53,789 bases of DNA from a virus, in the IMG/VR virus record IMGVR_UViG_3300028189_000018, positions 1 to 53,789 of that record; one strand, 5' to 3'. How positions within the stretch are numbered: position 1 is the stretch's first letter; every line of letters begins with the position of its first letter. Both the position numbers and the translations under genes were made by a program. Of the stretch, positions 21,431-29,542 are shown piece by piece. The notes beneath the pieces are model-generated. The model did no database searches. It saw only the letters and a program-made list of their open reading frames with translations, and was not told where the DNA came from.

Positions 21431-21721
21431 ATGTCAGAGATAGAAGAACCAGAAGTAGACCCCATAGAAGTAGAGATGGGGCTTATTCAAGAACTCATAG
21501 GGGAAAATATTGTTATTGTACTCCATCAAAATGGAATGACTATTATGATGGATGAGGGTATAGAATATAGATCAGATGAACAGTTGAAGATGTTTTCTCG
21601 ATTATATGTAGCCGCTAACCCAAGTTTTGTACTCAGACTCTTTTTGATAATGGAGGTGTGGTTATTATTGGTGTGGGAAACCCTAGAGGATTTTTATAAC
21701 TCTAGGTTTAATAAACCCTAA
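21431..21721 (+). CDS. Hypothetical protein with hydrophobic C-terminus (96 aa)
   Basis: I favour ATG 21431, which has TTAGGAG seven bases upstream. The frame also extends to ATG 21347, adding a 28-residue Cys-rich segment (CPCPQYVCF and GCQ) that could be a real zinc-binding start. The main part is acidic, with a C-terminal hydrophobic stretch (FVLRLFLIMEVWLLLVW) that may sit in the membrane. The 3' end lies in a stem-loop. Unknown function. Confidence 0.5.
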   Translation: MSEIEEPEVDPIEVEMGLIQELIGENIVIVLHQNGMTIMMDEGIEYRSDEQLKMFSRLYVAANPSFVLRLFLIMEVWLLLVWETLEDFYNSRFNKP

Positions 21722-21730
21722 AATCCTCTA
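21684..21730 (+). terminator. Stem-loop terminator-like structure
   Basis: TAGAGGATTTT (21684-21694) pairs perfectly with AAAATCCTCTA (21720-21730), with an inner AGGTTT/AAACCT stem. TTTG follows. The stem begins inside the coding sequence and spans the stop codon. Confidence 0.5.
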
Positions 21731-21833
21731 TTTGAACTGCTTTGTGGTCAATTTTCTCAAATAGGTAATAAACACTCTACAAATTGTATAAGGGTAGTGT
21801 TCATATTAACCCTAACCACAATGGAGGTCGCAC

Positions 21834-22304
21834 ATGAGCGATAAATGGAAAGCAGGACCAGAAGTCCAAGAGCAGATCAATCATCTCATCGGAAACGCAC
21901 ACCCACACTTGGCTGACATCATGAATGACATTGTAGTCATCTTTAAAGAGAAGTGTTCACGCAAGGGAGGGCGACCGATTCTCGGTAAAACATCCAAAGC
22001 ACCTGGCATCTTGTCTGTCCTTGGGGATCACGCATACGAGTTTGTCATTGAGCTTGGGGCAGACTGTTGGAACAACCTTAAAGAGAATGAGCGTATGGCT
22101 CTACTTGACCATCTTCTCTGCTTCATCGGAGGTGAAGAAGACGAGAAATCGGGTGAGATGAAGTATTATCTCTCGACTCCCGATGTCTTTTATTTCTCGG
22201 AAGAGGTAGAGCGTAATGGGAGTTGGCGAGAGGAGATCCTACCCGATGGTGTACCCGAAGAAGAAGAAGGTTCGGACGCACCTTTGTTAGACCCTATCGG
22301 TTAA
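21834..22304 (+). CDS. Phage metallopeptidase-like protein lacking HExxH (156 aa)
   Basis: The start has AATGGAGG upstream. The middle (LSVLGDHAYEFVIELGADCWNNL, then RMALLDHLLCFIGG) resembles the putative phage metallopeptidase family, in which an ALLDHEL.H motif carries the zinc-binding HExxH. Here Glu and the second His are replaced (HLLCF), so catalysis is unlikely. The C-terminus is acidic. It overlaps the converging tagged gene by 4 nt. Homology is inferred from the pattern only. Confidence 0.5.
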   Translation: MSDKWKAGPEVQEQINHLIGNAHPHLADIMNDIVVIFKEKCSRKGGRPILGKTSKAPGILSVLGDHAYEFVIELGADCWNNLKENERMALLDHLLCFIGGEEDEKSGEMKYYLSTPDVFYFSEEVERNGSWREEILPDGVPEEEEGSDAPLLDPIG

Positions 22305-22780
22305 CAATGAGGGATAATCTCTTCTTGTAAAAATTCCACATAGCGATTTTGTAACTCACGATCAGAACCACCAGTATGTGAATCCATATCACCCCAATAG
22401 CCACTCGCAAACTTATTTACTGTTTTACCATTTACAGAAACTACAAATGTGTCAGCATCACCTTGTTTTACTGAGAGTATAACATCTGATCCTTTGCAGA
22501 CCATTTGAATTTGATAACCCTCTTTAACCTTAGTGATCATACAACCGAGTCTTTTCCCAGCTTGGTTAAGAAGTCGCTTATCCTGTTTTGCGGTCACAGT
22601 TGCTTGCTCCGCATAATTTGAAGGACGACCATAGTAATCATCTTTGAAAGGTTGGCTGTAAGAGTCAGATGAGTCATAAGCATAGTCTTCCTCATAATCG
22701 TGGAATCCTGCCGATTTGTTTTCAAGACGAGCGATTCTACGCTCTAGGTTGCGAATTATTTCTGAAGCTGTTCTTCTCAT
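22301..22780 (-). CDS. ASEII-tag protein (159 aa)
   Basis: The tag is MRRTASEIIRNLERRIARLE at residues 1-20. A Tyr/Asp/Ser-rich acidic linker follows (about 26-60, DYEEDYAYDSSDSYSQ). The C-terminal domain (GKRLGCMITKVKEGYQIQMVCKG, SVKQGDADTFVVSVNGKTV) is a compact beta fold with two cysteines. Promoter motif 54 nt upstream; GAAAGGAAC precedes the start. No known family. Confidence 0.65.
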   Translation of the reverse strand: MRRTASEIIRNLERRIARLENKSAGFHDYEEDYAYDSSDSYSQPFKDDYYGRPSNYAEQATVTAKQDKRLLNQAGKRLGCMITKVKEGYQIQMVCKGSDVILSVKQGDADTFVVSVNGKTVNKFASGYWGDMDSHTGGSDRELQNRYVEFLQEEIIPHC

Positions 22781-22834
22781 GGGTTGTTCCTTTCATATAA
22801 GAACAATGGTATAAAAACACACCTAATGTTAATT

Positions 22835-22850
22835 ATAAGTAAACTATTAA
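22835..22850 (-). promoter_or_regulatory. Leftward promoter motif
   Basis: Minus-strand TTAATAGTTTACTTAT, 54 nt before the start at 22780. The region also holds the AAAAAGGAG site of the rightward MazG-like gene. Confidence 0.55.
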
Positions 22851-22864
22851 AAAGGAGTATTGAT

Positions 22865-23350
22865 ATGAAGTACGCAAAATTTGAAAAGATTGATGGAAAA
22901 GATCAACTTGTCGTTGTGACTCGTGATGAACTCATTCGTTTGGTTGGGTCAGATGAAGTAGATCAATACATCTTTGATAATGGGTATACAGACCACTCTG
23001 ACGAGACATTCAATAACTACCAAGAGATGACTGCACAGACTGCAAAGTACCCACCATCTCAAGCTCTTGAGTACCTTTCACTTGGTATCGCTTCTGAGGC
23101 GGGAGAGGTAGCAGGTAAGATGAAGAAATGGATTCGAGATGATTCCAAACTTTGGGAGATTGAAAGAGAGGAGGCTAAACAAAAGTGGGTTCAAGCGATG
23201 TCATCAGAGATTGGGGATGTTCTCTGGTATTGTGCCAGACTCGCAGATGAACTTGGTCTAAGTCTCTCTCAGATTGCAGAAGAGAATATGGAGAAACTCT
23301 TAGATCGCAAGGCAAGGGGTGTCATTGGAGGTAGTGGGGATAACCGTTGA
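22865..23350 (+). CDS. MazG-like nucleotide pyrophosphohydrolase
   Basis: ATG 22865 has AAAAAGGAG upstream; earlier in-frame ATGs would read through the promoter region. After a 45-residue N-terminal extension, the MazG helical core is clear: SEAGEVAGK (77-85) and SEIGDVLWY (114-122) supply the E-x2-E and E-x2-D metal ligands. These enzymes cleave NTPs or dNTPs to monophosphates, and in phages may tune the nucleotide pool or blunt ppGpp signalling. The final LLDRKARGVIGGSGDNR is typical of this MazG group. Confidence 0.85.
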   Translation: MKYAKFEKIDGKDQLVVVTRDELIRLVGSDEVDQYIFDNGYTDHSDETFNNYQEMTAQTAKYPPSQALEYLSLGIASEAGEVAGKMKKWIRDDSKLWEIEREEAKQKWVQAMSSEIGDVLWYCARLADELGLSLSQIAEENMEKLLDRKARGVIGGSGDNR

Positions 23351-23398
23351 GGTTTATAAACTGTTTATAATCTCCCTTATCTAAAAACTGAGGTGAGC

Positions 23399-24082
23399 AT
23401 GAGACTTATTTGCATTTCAGATACCCACAACTTACATGATAGGCTTGATTTGCCCTATGGCGATGTTCTAATCCATGCTGGGGATTGGACTGGAACAGGT
23501 ACGCAGAAGCAAGTTATCTCATTTATAAGATGGTTTGCGAATCAGCCACATAAACATAAAGTTTTAATATCAGGTAACCATGAGGTGACTTTTGATGAAC
23601 CTTTTTATCGAACTAACTGGCCTAGATTCCATACTAAGCACCCTCATAGATCGCATGACATAAGGTCTTATGTACTGCGTGAAGAAGGCATACACTACCT
23701 TGAGGACACAGAGGTTGTTATAGAGGGGTTTAAGTTTTACGGTAGTCCATGTCAGCCCTCTTTTGGTGGTTGGGCTTTTAATGTAGACAGGGGTTTACCT
23801 ATTCGAGCAGTATGGGGGAACATACCCGATGACACCGATGTCTTGATAACTCATGGTCCACCATTTGGGTATGGTGATAAGTTAGCTTGTGGTGATCGAG
23901 TTGGTTGTGAGGATTTACTTGATGAGGTAACGACAAGGATCAAGCCCAAAGTTCATGTGTATGGTCATATACATGAAGGCTATGGGACATACGATTTAGA
24001 GGGTATCAAGTTGATCAATCCATCTAGTTGTAATGAACGCTATAAGATTACCAATAAACCTATCGTATATGACTTAGAATAA
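23399..24082 (+). CDS. Calcineurin-like metallophosphoesterase
   Basis: I chose ATG 23399, with GAGGTGAGC upstream; GTG 23393 is less likely. Metal-site motifs are complete: D8-T-H10, GDW with D29, GNHE (59-62), ITHGPP and GHIH near the end. The layout (VLIHAGDWTGTGTQKQVISFIRW) matches the small 239AB-type metallophosphoesterases. The substrate is unknown; phage members can be phosphatases or nucleotide or RNA phosphodiesterases. It overlaps the converging gene by 9 nt. Confidence 0.85.
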   Translation: MRLICISDTHNLHDRLDLPYGDVLIHAGDWTGTGTQKQVISFIRWFANQPHKHKVLISGNHEVTFDEPFYRTNWPRFHTKHPHRSHDIRSYVLREEGIHYLEDTEVVIEGFKFYGSPCQPSFGGWAFNVDRGLPIRAVWGNIPDDTDVLITHGPPFGYGDKLACGDRVGCEDLLDEVTTRIKPKVHVYGHIHEGYGTYDLEGIKLINPSSCNERYKITNKPIVYDLE

Positions 24083-24649
24083 ATTTTCTGACCATACAGT
24101 GAACTTATCACTAAGGAAATGAATGTAGTCTTTTGCTCTAGGGTTCCTAGTGAGTCTGATAGCCTTCTCAAAGTCGCCACTCCAAAGAGCTTCTGACTTA
24201 TCACTAGAGTCATCGTTGTAATCGGGGTCTAACTTTACGAGTTCGTCAATGTGTTCAAGTAGGAAGTCTTCAAACTTCATTTTTGCAACTCGTTCGATAC
24301 TGCTTTGTTTGCTTGTAGAGGGGAATGGTGTAGGGTTATATTTAGATGCCATATCGACCATTTCTCTATCCTCATGTGTTAGTCTTTGTCTGTACCAATC
24401 CCCCCCCATAGAGATTAATGCGTAGTTGGTACGGTCTAAGGAACGCTCAAGTTTGGATAAATGCTTAGGGATCGCTTCAAAGTTATCTCCACATCGCTTA
24501 TAAACTTCTTCTGCGACTTGTGGATGTTGTTTGATCGCCTCCACCATCTGGTTGACATGAGTACGGATGATGTGGGCTTCTACTCTAGCTGAGGAAACCC
24601 CTTCGGATAAAATAGACCAAGATGCTTGGCTTGAAGATTTCTTTTTCAT
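24074..24649 (-). CDS. Hypothetical protein (191 aa)
   Basis: A mainly helical protein (SSARVEAHIIRTHVNQMVEAIKQHPQVAEEVYKRCGDNFEAIPKHLSKLERSLDRTNYAL) with an acidic C-terminal half. The pattern recalls uncharacterised proteins of large phages but no domain is recognised. It is the last gene of a leftward run and follows the outer-membrane barrel gene by 4 nt. Confidence 0.5.
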   Translation of the reverse strand: MKKKSSSQASWSILSEGVSSARVEAHIIRTHVNQMVEAIKQHPQVAEEVYKRCGDNFEAIPKHLSKLERSLDRTNYALISMGGDWYRQRLTHEDREMVDMASKYNPTPFPSTSKQSSIERVAKMKFEDFLLEHIDELVKLDPDYNDDSSDKSEALWSGDFEKAIRLTRNPRAKDYIHFLSDKFTVWSENLF

Positions 24650-24653
24650 AATA

Positions 24654-25385
24654 TCACCACTTTATCTTGAGTTTAAATCTAAGCTGTAGGTCATCGTTAA
24701 TAACACCCTCTGGAGGTTGAGTGTCATAAGTATAGTTCATCTCGTTTACTACGGATAACGATTTAGTCACCTTGAAATCAAGCGAACCTGTGGCGGTTAA
24801 ACGATAATCCTCTGGGTCGTTGAATAAAGGTTGGTAATAGCCTATTATTTGCCCTTTTATTCTCTTATCCCACTCATTGCCTAAACGAACATAAGAAGTG
24901 CCTCTAGCGTCTATTTTATGACCCTCTACACCCTCTATTTTTTCGACATCCGACATACCACCAACACCTAAAGCTAAATGGTCTTGAAAAAAGGTGAATC
25001 GAAGCCCTCCACCTGTCAGTTGTCTTAAAGTGAGTAGTTTGAACTCGTCTTGTTGGACTTGAGTAAATACTTCAGTTCCGACATTCCCGAACCACATTGC
25101 AGTCCATCTTAAATGTGCATAGGATTCATTTTGAAAAGGGTTTCCCTCTTCTTCACCATAACTTGTAGAACCTATGAGTAAACTATGGTGGATTCCAGAT
25201 ATGTAATCCCCTCTTAAAGCAATTTGATACTGAAATACTTGCACATTGCCTCTTTGCAGAGACACACCAGCTTCGGTATTCCCATGTAAACCTTGCTTAT
25301 CCCCACCTCTATCTGACTCAATGTTGACAACTTGAGCAAGAGACAATGAGGGGATCAAAAAGCATAAGATAAGCAAGGCTCTCAT
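24654..25385 (-). CDS. DUF481-like outer-membrane beta-barrel protein (243 aa)
   Basis: ATG 25385 has GGAGATTCTG upstream. A signal peptide (MRALLILCFLIPSLSLAQ) is followed by alternating beta strands with aromatic girdles (GNVQVFQYQIALRGDY, HSLLIGSTSYGEEEG, AHLRWTAMWFGNVGTEVFTQ), ending in a typical barrel terminal strand (LQLRFKLKIKW). This fits the DUF481 family of outer-membrane proteins. A phage-borne version could alter the host surface, for example against superinfection. The cell location follows from the signal and barrel; the role is inference. Confidence 0.7.
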   Translation of the reverse strand: MRALLILCFLIPSLSLAQVVNIESDRGGDKQGLHGNTEAGVSLQRGNVQVFQYQIALRGDYISGIHHSLLIGSTSYGEEEGNPFQNESYAHLRWTAMWFGNVGTEVFTQVQQDEFKLLTLRQLTGGGLRFTFFQDHLALGVGGMSDVEKIEGVEGHKIDARGTSYVRLGNEWDKRIKGQIIGYYQPLFNDPEDYRLTATGSLDFKVTKSLSVVNEMNYTYDTQPPEGVINDDLQLRFKLKIKW

Positions 25386-26386
25386 TACAGAATCTCCACA
25401 GGATAGTTTTCCAATAGGAGTTTTGTAAGAGGACATCGCTTTTTCTTAGCGTGTGTTTGTAGGTACGGGATATGATCACTACTCTTATTGTGGAGAGTGT
25501 GAGCAATAGTTCCCGTATAAAGAATGAGGTCCGAGATCGCCTTATGTGCAGACTTGGCACAAGAGGGTTTAAATCCTAAAGGCCCTGATAACATACGCTT
25601 TGGTTTCTGATTGAGTAAGCAAGCACCACTAAGAGCTTTACTAGCATGACACTTTGAACCTTGGCATCGAGTGCTGAAATAAGTACCCGCTTCTGGGTGT
25701 CTTGTTTCAACAAACCGAGCGAGGGTATTTACCTTTTTCTCCAGTTTACGCAGAGCAACCTCTACATCACTCTGGACTCGCTTGGTGAAGCCATAGTTCC
25801 CACTAGCCGCAGTCTTGGTGCTTGCCATTCGACTCATGCCTCTGTAGATCTTCATCGCCATAGCGTTGTTGGAAGCGGCGTATTCAAAGAGCTTTTCTGC
25901 GTCTTGATCTACCAATTCTTCTTCGATCTCACGAACAGAAACACCATAGTGGTCTGCTATATGCTTTAGGATCTTTGATTTCTCTTGTGGAGATATGCTG
26001 TTCAGATACTTTGCGTTCTCAGCACCCGAACCAGCGATCTTGCTCATATATTGAGAAGCCACTCTACTTGCTTGATGCAAAGTAGACCTAGACTTAGCAA
26101 CCAAGTCATCAACTTCTTTTTGGAGTCGTTTGATGTTCTTGTCGGCTTTTCCCATAGCTCTGTTATAGTGTTCAAAGCTAGGTGTATAAGCATCCCGAGT
26201 ATCTACTAGGTCTTGCTCATTTTGCTCTGCTCTTTGCCAGTTCTGATAGATCCCACGATCAATCATGCCCATATCGAACAGGGATTTAATGTCCATGTTT
26301 TCGATATGTTTTTCAGCGAGGTCGATTTGCTCTTGGATTTGTAGGGATCTTTCAATAAACCCTTCGGATATTTCATGCCGACTCAT
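25385..26386 (-). CDS. Coiled-coil protein with cysteine-rich segment (333 aa)
   Basis: The start at ATG 26386 lies right after the upstream stop; the longer frame overlaps that gene. The N-terminal 200 residues are helical and coiled-coil-like (AMGKADKNIKRLQKEVDDLVAKS). Another coil (VALRKLEKKVNTLARFVE) precedes a Cys-rich block (TRCQGSKCHASKALSGAC, then KPSCAKSAHKA) that may bind metal. No family is recognised. It overlaps the barrel gene start at one base, so they are co-translated. Confidence 0.55.
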   Translation of the reverse strand: MSRHEISEGFIERSLQIQEQIDLAEKHIENMDIKSLFDMGMIDRGIYQNWQRAEQNEQDLVDTRDAYTPSFEHYNRAMGKADKNIKRLQKEVDDLVAKSRSTLHQASRVASQYMSKIAGSGAENAKYLNSISPQEKSKILKHIADHYGVSVREIEEELVDQDAEKLFEYAASNNAMAMKIYRGMSRMASTKTAASGNYGFTKRVQSDVEVALRKLEKKVNTLARFVETRHPEAGTYFSTRCQGSKCHASKALSGACLLNQKPKRMLSGPLGFKPSCAKSAHKAISDLILYTGTIAHTLHNKSSDHIPYLQTHAKKKRCPLTKLLLENYPVEIL

Positions 26387-26387
26387 A

Positions 26388-27395
26388 TCACCACTCCAAG
26401 TCGTCAATGATGTCGTCATCATGTGCGAACCTAAAGTTTTCACCCTCTGAACCTTGTTGGTGATCCTCATCACGATAGCCACGATAACGAGCTACATCAC
26501 TCATAGCAGAGTAAGACTGAGAAATCTTGTCCTCGACCCAATCGTCAAGATCATCCATACCAATGTCATCAACGATGAAATCAGTCATATCGCTCATCTC
26601 TCGTAGGTTCTGTCGGCTCATGTATGAACCACGATCATGGTCTTTAGCCATACGACCAAGACCCATGTTATCAATAATCTCATCGTCTGAAGCGAACATA
26701 GGTCTGTGTGTTACTTGAGAGCCACCTTTTTCAGCAAGCATTACCGTAACATCATATCCCTTTATTCTTTTACGAGTGCCTTTTTGGAAATGTGCCTGTG
26801 CCATCTCCTGTGCTTCAAACTTCGAGTCTGCGTAGACTTCAACTTTTTCACGATTCCACATGGCGATATACCCATTAGAACCAGATCCGATTTGTTGACC
26901 CCCAGCCATGCGACCAAGACCCATGTTATCAATAATCTCATCGTCTGCTGACTTACTTGAGTTCTCTTCTATTCTTTCTTCATCTAAACCATCTTCGGTC
27001 ATTGCCCCTTCATACTTTTCCATGTCGGGGTTATTTTCTTTGTGCTTTTCCCACGCTGTCTCAACTGTTTCTTTGTCGTTATGTTTGTGGCTTGGTAAAC
27101 GAGATTCTTTCCAGAAGTCCCCCATACGATCAAGGTCATCAATGATCTCAAAACTCTCTGTTTCAACAGCATCGAGATCAGATAAAAAATCTGACGCAAC
27201 AATTTCGTCCTCGAAAGCATTGCCTGGCCCAGGGTGTATGCGATCTCCATAGCCAGTATTCATAGCGACAGATCTTTCGCCTAAGAAGTCAGCGGCATTT
27301 CGCTCTCTGTAATCTGGTTGTAGGCGGAGGGGTTGTTGTGGGTAGCGAAGCTCCATGTGCTTCCTTGCGATTCGTTTTGCGAGTCTTTTAATCAT
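26388..27395 (-). CDS. Acidic repeat protein with a small conserved insert domain (335 aa)
   Basis: The N-terminus is basic (MIKRLAKRIARKHMELRYP); the rest is strongly acidic. A 14-residue unit DDEIIDNMGLGRMA occurs twice, and a degenerate DDDIIDDLEW ends the protein. Between the copies is a domain (SNGYIAMWNREKVEVYADS, AQEMAQAHF, YDVTVMLAEKGGSQVTH) of the type seen inserted in phage proteins. Promoter motif 36 nt upstream with TAAAGGAG before the start. The acidic repeats could act as scaffold-like or peptide-tag segments. Confidence 0.55.
   Translation of the reverse strand: MIKRLAKRIARKHMELRYPQQPLRLQPDYRERNAADFLGERSVAMNTGYGDRIHPGPGNAFEDEIVASDFLSDLDAVETESFEIIDDLDRMGDFWKESRLPSHKHNDKETVETAWEKHKENNPDMEKYEGAMTEDGLDEERIEENSSKSADDEIIDNMGLGRMAGGQQIGSGSNGYIAMWNREKVEVYADSKFEAQEMAQAHFQKGTRKRIKGYDVTVMLAEKGGSQVTHRPMFASDDEIIDNMGLGRMAKDHDRGSYMSRQNLREMSDMTDFIVDDIGMDDLDDWVEDKISQSYSAMSDVARYRGYRDEDHQQGSEGENFRFAHDDDIIDDLEW
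26646..26689. repeat. 44-nt direct repeat, copy 1
   Basis: It matches 26904-26947 with a single mismatch. Both copies encode the DDEIIDNMGLGRMA unit of the acidic repeat protein. Near-identity at the DNA level suggests a recent duplication or conversion. Confidence 0.85.
26904..26947. repeat. 44-nt direct repeat, copy 2
   Basis: Partner of 26646-26689, in the same frame of the same gene. Confidence 0.85.
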
Positions 27396-27431
27396 GTCTG
27401 ATCTCCTTTAGGTGTTCATATTATCTGTGTA

Positions 27432-27447
27432 ATAGATAAACTATTAA
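27432..27447 (-). promoter_or_regulatory. Leftward promoter motif
   Basis: Minus-strand TTAATAGTTTATCTAT, 36 nt before the start at 27395. It overlaps the stop codon of the upstream C39-like gene. Confidence 0.55.
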
Positions 27448-28493
27448 ATAGTAGGTAGTCCTACGAGGTACTTAACAACATCACCCTTACCATCTAGGTT
27501 TCGGGTGTAACATTTCTTATCCTCATCCCACTCAAGAGGTTTATTGATGATTGTCCTTACTTGATCTTCATCTTGAACATGGTTAACACCGAGTCTCTTC
27601 TTTAAGAGTCGGGCGAACCTTGAATCGACTTCTGCGTACCAACCTCTCTTTAAGAGAAGTTCAGCACCTTTCATCAACATAGCGTTCCTACCTTCACTTG
27701 TTCCGTCAGATCCTATGAGTCCAATCTTCTTTCCGAAAGGGGTGCTTGAGTAACTGACGAACGCATCTATCTCCTTGTCCCCCTCTACATCGACAACCCA
27801 AAACAGATCATAATTGCTCATAAGTGCAGACTTGGAACTGATATGTTTCCCAACTTTGGCATAGGACAGGTCATAGATCGTCCATATTTGTTCTTGTTGG
27901 TTGAGGTCAAACTGTCGTGGGGGTGCTTCCACCCACTTTTTACGCTCAAGATGAACACGAGCGATACGACTAGCCATGATTTGACGACCATCTTCACTGA
28001 TCTCTCGCTCTATCATAAGAGCAGGTCTGCGAACTAAGTAGTTAGGCCACTTCTCGTACCACTTAGAGTAGAAATCATCTTCGGAGACTTCACGAGTGGT
28101 CTTGTCGGGGTTGGGTAGATTCGGGTCAGCCACATGAACGACATAGCTTCCTTTTTCACCTGTAACATCAAATATTAATGAAGCATGACTCCAATCCCTA
28201 CCTTCGGGATTCCAAGCTATAAGTACAGGTTTACCCTCATCTGTCCACGCTTTTACTTGGGTCAAAGTAGCTGGTGTAGTGAGGGTTGCTCGACATCCAA
28301 AATACTGAGCACAAGCTAAGACTTCTTCCCACCTAGCCCCTTGCATAGGTTTAGCACCAATCACTTGATTGACTTGATCCTCGTTGCATTTAACGCCTAC
28401 GGCATTAAGTGCCATGCAGGTGGAAGTCGCCACACAACTAAACTGAGATCTCTGTCTAATAGGGTTTACATCTGCTTTTGCTGATCTTCTCAT
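27444..28493 (-). CDS. C39-like cysteine peptidase with C-terminal domain (349 aa)
   Basis: Residues 10-130 look like a papain-fold C39-type peptidase: a Gln before the catalytic Cys (RQRSQFSC20VATSTC), the histidine in WSH103ASLIFDV, and the acidic residue in VAD123PN. The C-terminal half (about 190-349) is a separate domain with a SYAKVGKHIS and FWVVDVEGDKEIDAFVSYS segment, possibly acetyltransferase-like. A RIARVHLE stretch near 170 echoes the shared tag. C39 domains usually cleave double-Gly leader peptides; here it could mature virion proteins or act in the host. Promoter motif 36 nt upstream. Confidence 0.6.
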   Translation of the reverse strand: MRRSAKADVNPIRQRSQFSCVATSTCMALNAVGVKCNEDQVNQVIGAKPMQGARWEEVLACAQYFGCRATLTTPATLTQVKAWTDEGKPVLIAWNPEGRDWSHASLIFDVTGEKGSYVVHVADPNLPNPDKTTREVSEDDFYSKWYEKWPNYLVRRPALMIEREISEDGRQIMASRIARVHLERKKWVEAPPRQFDLNQQEQIWTIYDLSYAKVGKHISSKSALMSNYDLFWVVDVEGDKEIDAFVSYSSTPFGKKIGLIGSDGTSEGRNAMLMKGAELLLKRGWYAEVDSRFARLLKKRLGVNHVQDEDQVRTIINKPLEWDEDKKCYTRNLDGKGDVVKYLVGLPTI

Positions 28494-28529
28494 GATAGAT
28501 ATCCCTTTCTATTGTTAGGAAAGGCTACC

Positions 28530-28546
28530 TATAAAGAGATTACAAA
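28530..28546 (-). promoter_or_regulatory. Leftward promoter motif, divergent copy
   Basis: Minus-strand TTTGTAATCTCTTTATA, 36 nt before the start at 28493. It lies across the end of the acetyltransferase-like gene. Confidence 0.45.
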
Positions 28547-28974
28547 TCTATCACCACACAAAGACCAGAGCTAGGGTACTTCCTTTTAAGAGAATCCCAC
28601 ACCCTCATGGCTTGGTCGCTAGTAGAACCCGATATGCTACATTTTTCGGGTATGATGACAAAGGGTTTCCTCACCCTTTTCGACCAACCCTCTATGAGCC
28701 TTTGATAAATCTCTGACCCGATTCTCTTGCCATGATAGTCTTTACTAAGACTAACCACAGTTACTTCAAGAATTCGTATCTCCTCACCCTCCATGACTTG
28801 AGGGTATTCATAACTGATGTCAATGAGGTCATCAGAACAGTGGTAGGTATGTACTACTTCCATCATAGAGATAGAGTCTCCATAAGCCCTAGCAAGCCCG
28901 ATGACATTACCTTGATCTTTAACCTCTACAAAAACAGAGGTTGGTGTGGTTTTGACAGAGAACTCTAACATCAT
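28540..28974 (-). CDS. GNAT-family acetyltransferase-like protein (144 aa)
   Basis: The GNAT acetyl-CoA-binding motif A is visible as VTVVSLSKDYHGKRIGSEIYQRLIEG (around residues 70-95), where the G-K-R-I-G loop contacts the pyrophosphate. Upstream strands (GNVIGLARAYGDSISMM) fit the N-terminal half of the fold. The substrate is unknown. It starts one base after the previous stop, so it is co-translated with the gene at 28976. Confidence 0.65.
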   Translation of the reverse strand: MMLEFSVKTTPTSVFVEVKDQGNVIGLARAYGDSISMMEVVHTYHCSDDLIDISYEYPQVMEGEEIRILEVTVVSLSKDYHGKRIGSEIYQRLIEGWSKRVRKPFVIIPEKCSISGSTSDQAMRVWDSLKRKYPSSGLCVVIDL

Positions 28975-28975
28975 C

Positions 28976-29536
28976 TTAGTATTTGAGATCTAGTCCAAGT
29001 TTTCCATCTGTACCTGGTACTTTACAGCAGATACCTACGACTGTTGGGTCAACACCTAAATTGGCGTTAAGATTAGCGTCAGGGTCATTACATAACAACC
29101 CATTTTCGCTGACTTTGAGAGCGTCATTAAGGTTATATGTAATAGGACCAGCGTTGCGTTGACCATTAACTGCTAAGGCTGTTGTTTCAAACTCTTTGAA
29201 CAGAACTCTAGCACCTCCATTAACGAGGGTAAGGACAGCCGCACCAGAAGCAGAGGCTAACGCACCCGTGTTCTGGTAGGATGTGAAGTTTCTGTATGTA
29301 GACTGTCGGGCATCAGCGTAGTTCTCTGAACCATACATGACGAAGCCTGCTACATACTGCCCGTTAGATTTCTCCACAGTAAACTCAGATACATTGTCGT
29401 CATTAGGCACATAATGAACCCAAGTACCTCCTGTCCAACCTGTCCTACGCATTATAGGGCCAGCAGTGCAAGGTGTTCTGTCACCATTCTTTAAGATATC
29501 AATATCATCTGTAGTTAGATTAAGATTAATAGACAT
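28976..29536 (-). CDS. Probable virion structural protein (186 aa)
   Basis: A beta-rich protein low in lysine, with Gly/Asn/Thr-rich turns (GWTGGTWVHYVPNDDN, ASGAAVLTLVNGG) and late cysteines (GLLCNDPDAN, ICCKVPG). The composition is like a capsid decoration or tail protein. GGGAGTAAGGC lies before the start. No family is recognised. Confidence 0.45.
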   Translation of the reverse strand: MSINLNLTTDDIDILKNGDRTPCTAGPIMRRTGWTGGTWVHYVPNDDNVSEFTVEKSNGQYVAGFVMYGSENYADARQSTYRNFTSYQNTGALASASGAAVLTLVNGGARVLFKEFETTALAVNGQRNAGPITYNLNDALKVSENGLLCNDPDANLNANLGVDPTVVGICCKVPGTDGKLGLDLKY

Positions 29537-29542
29537 TACGCC

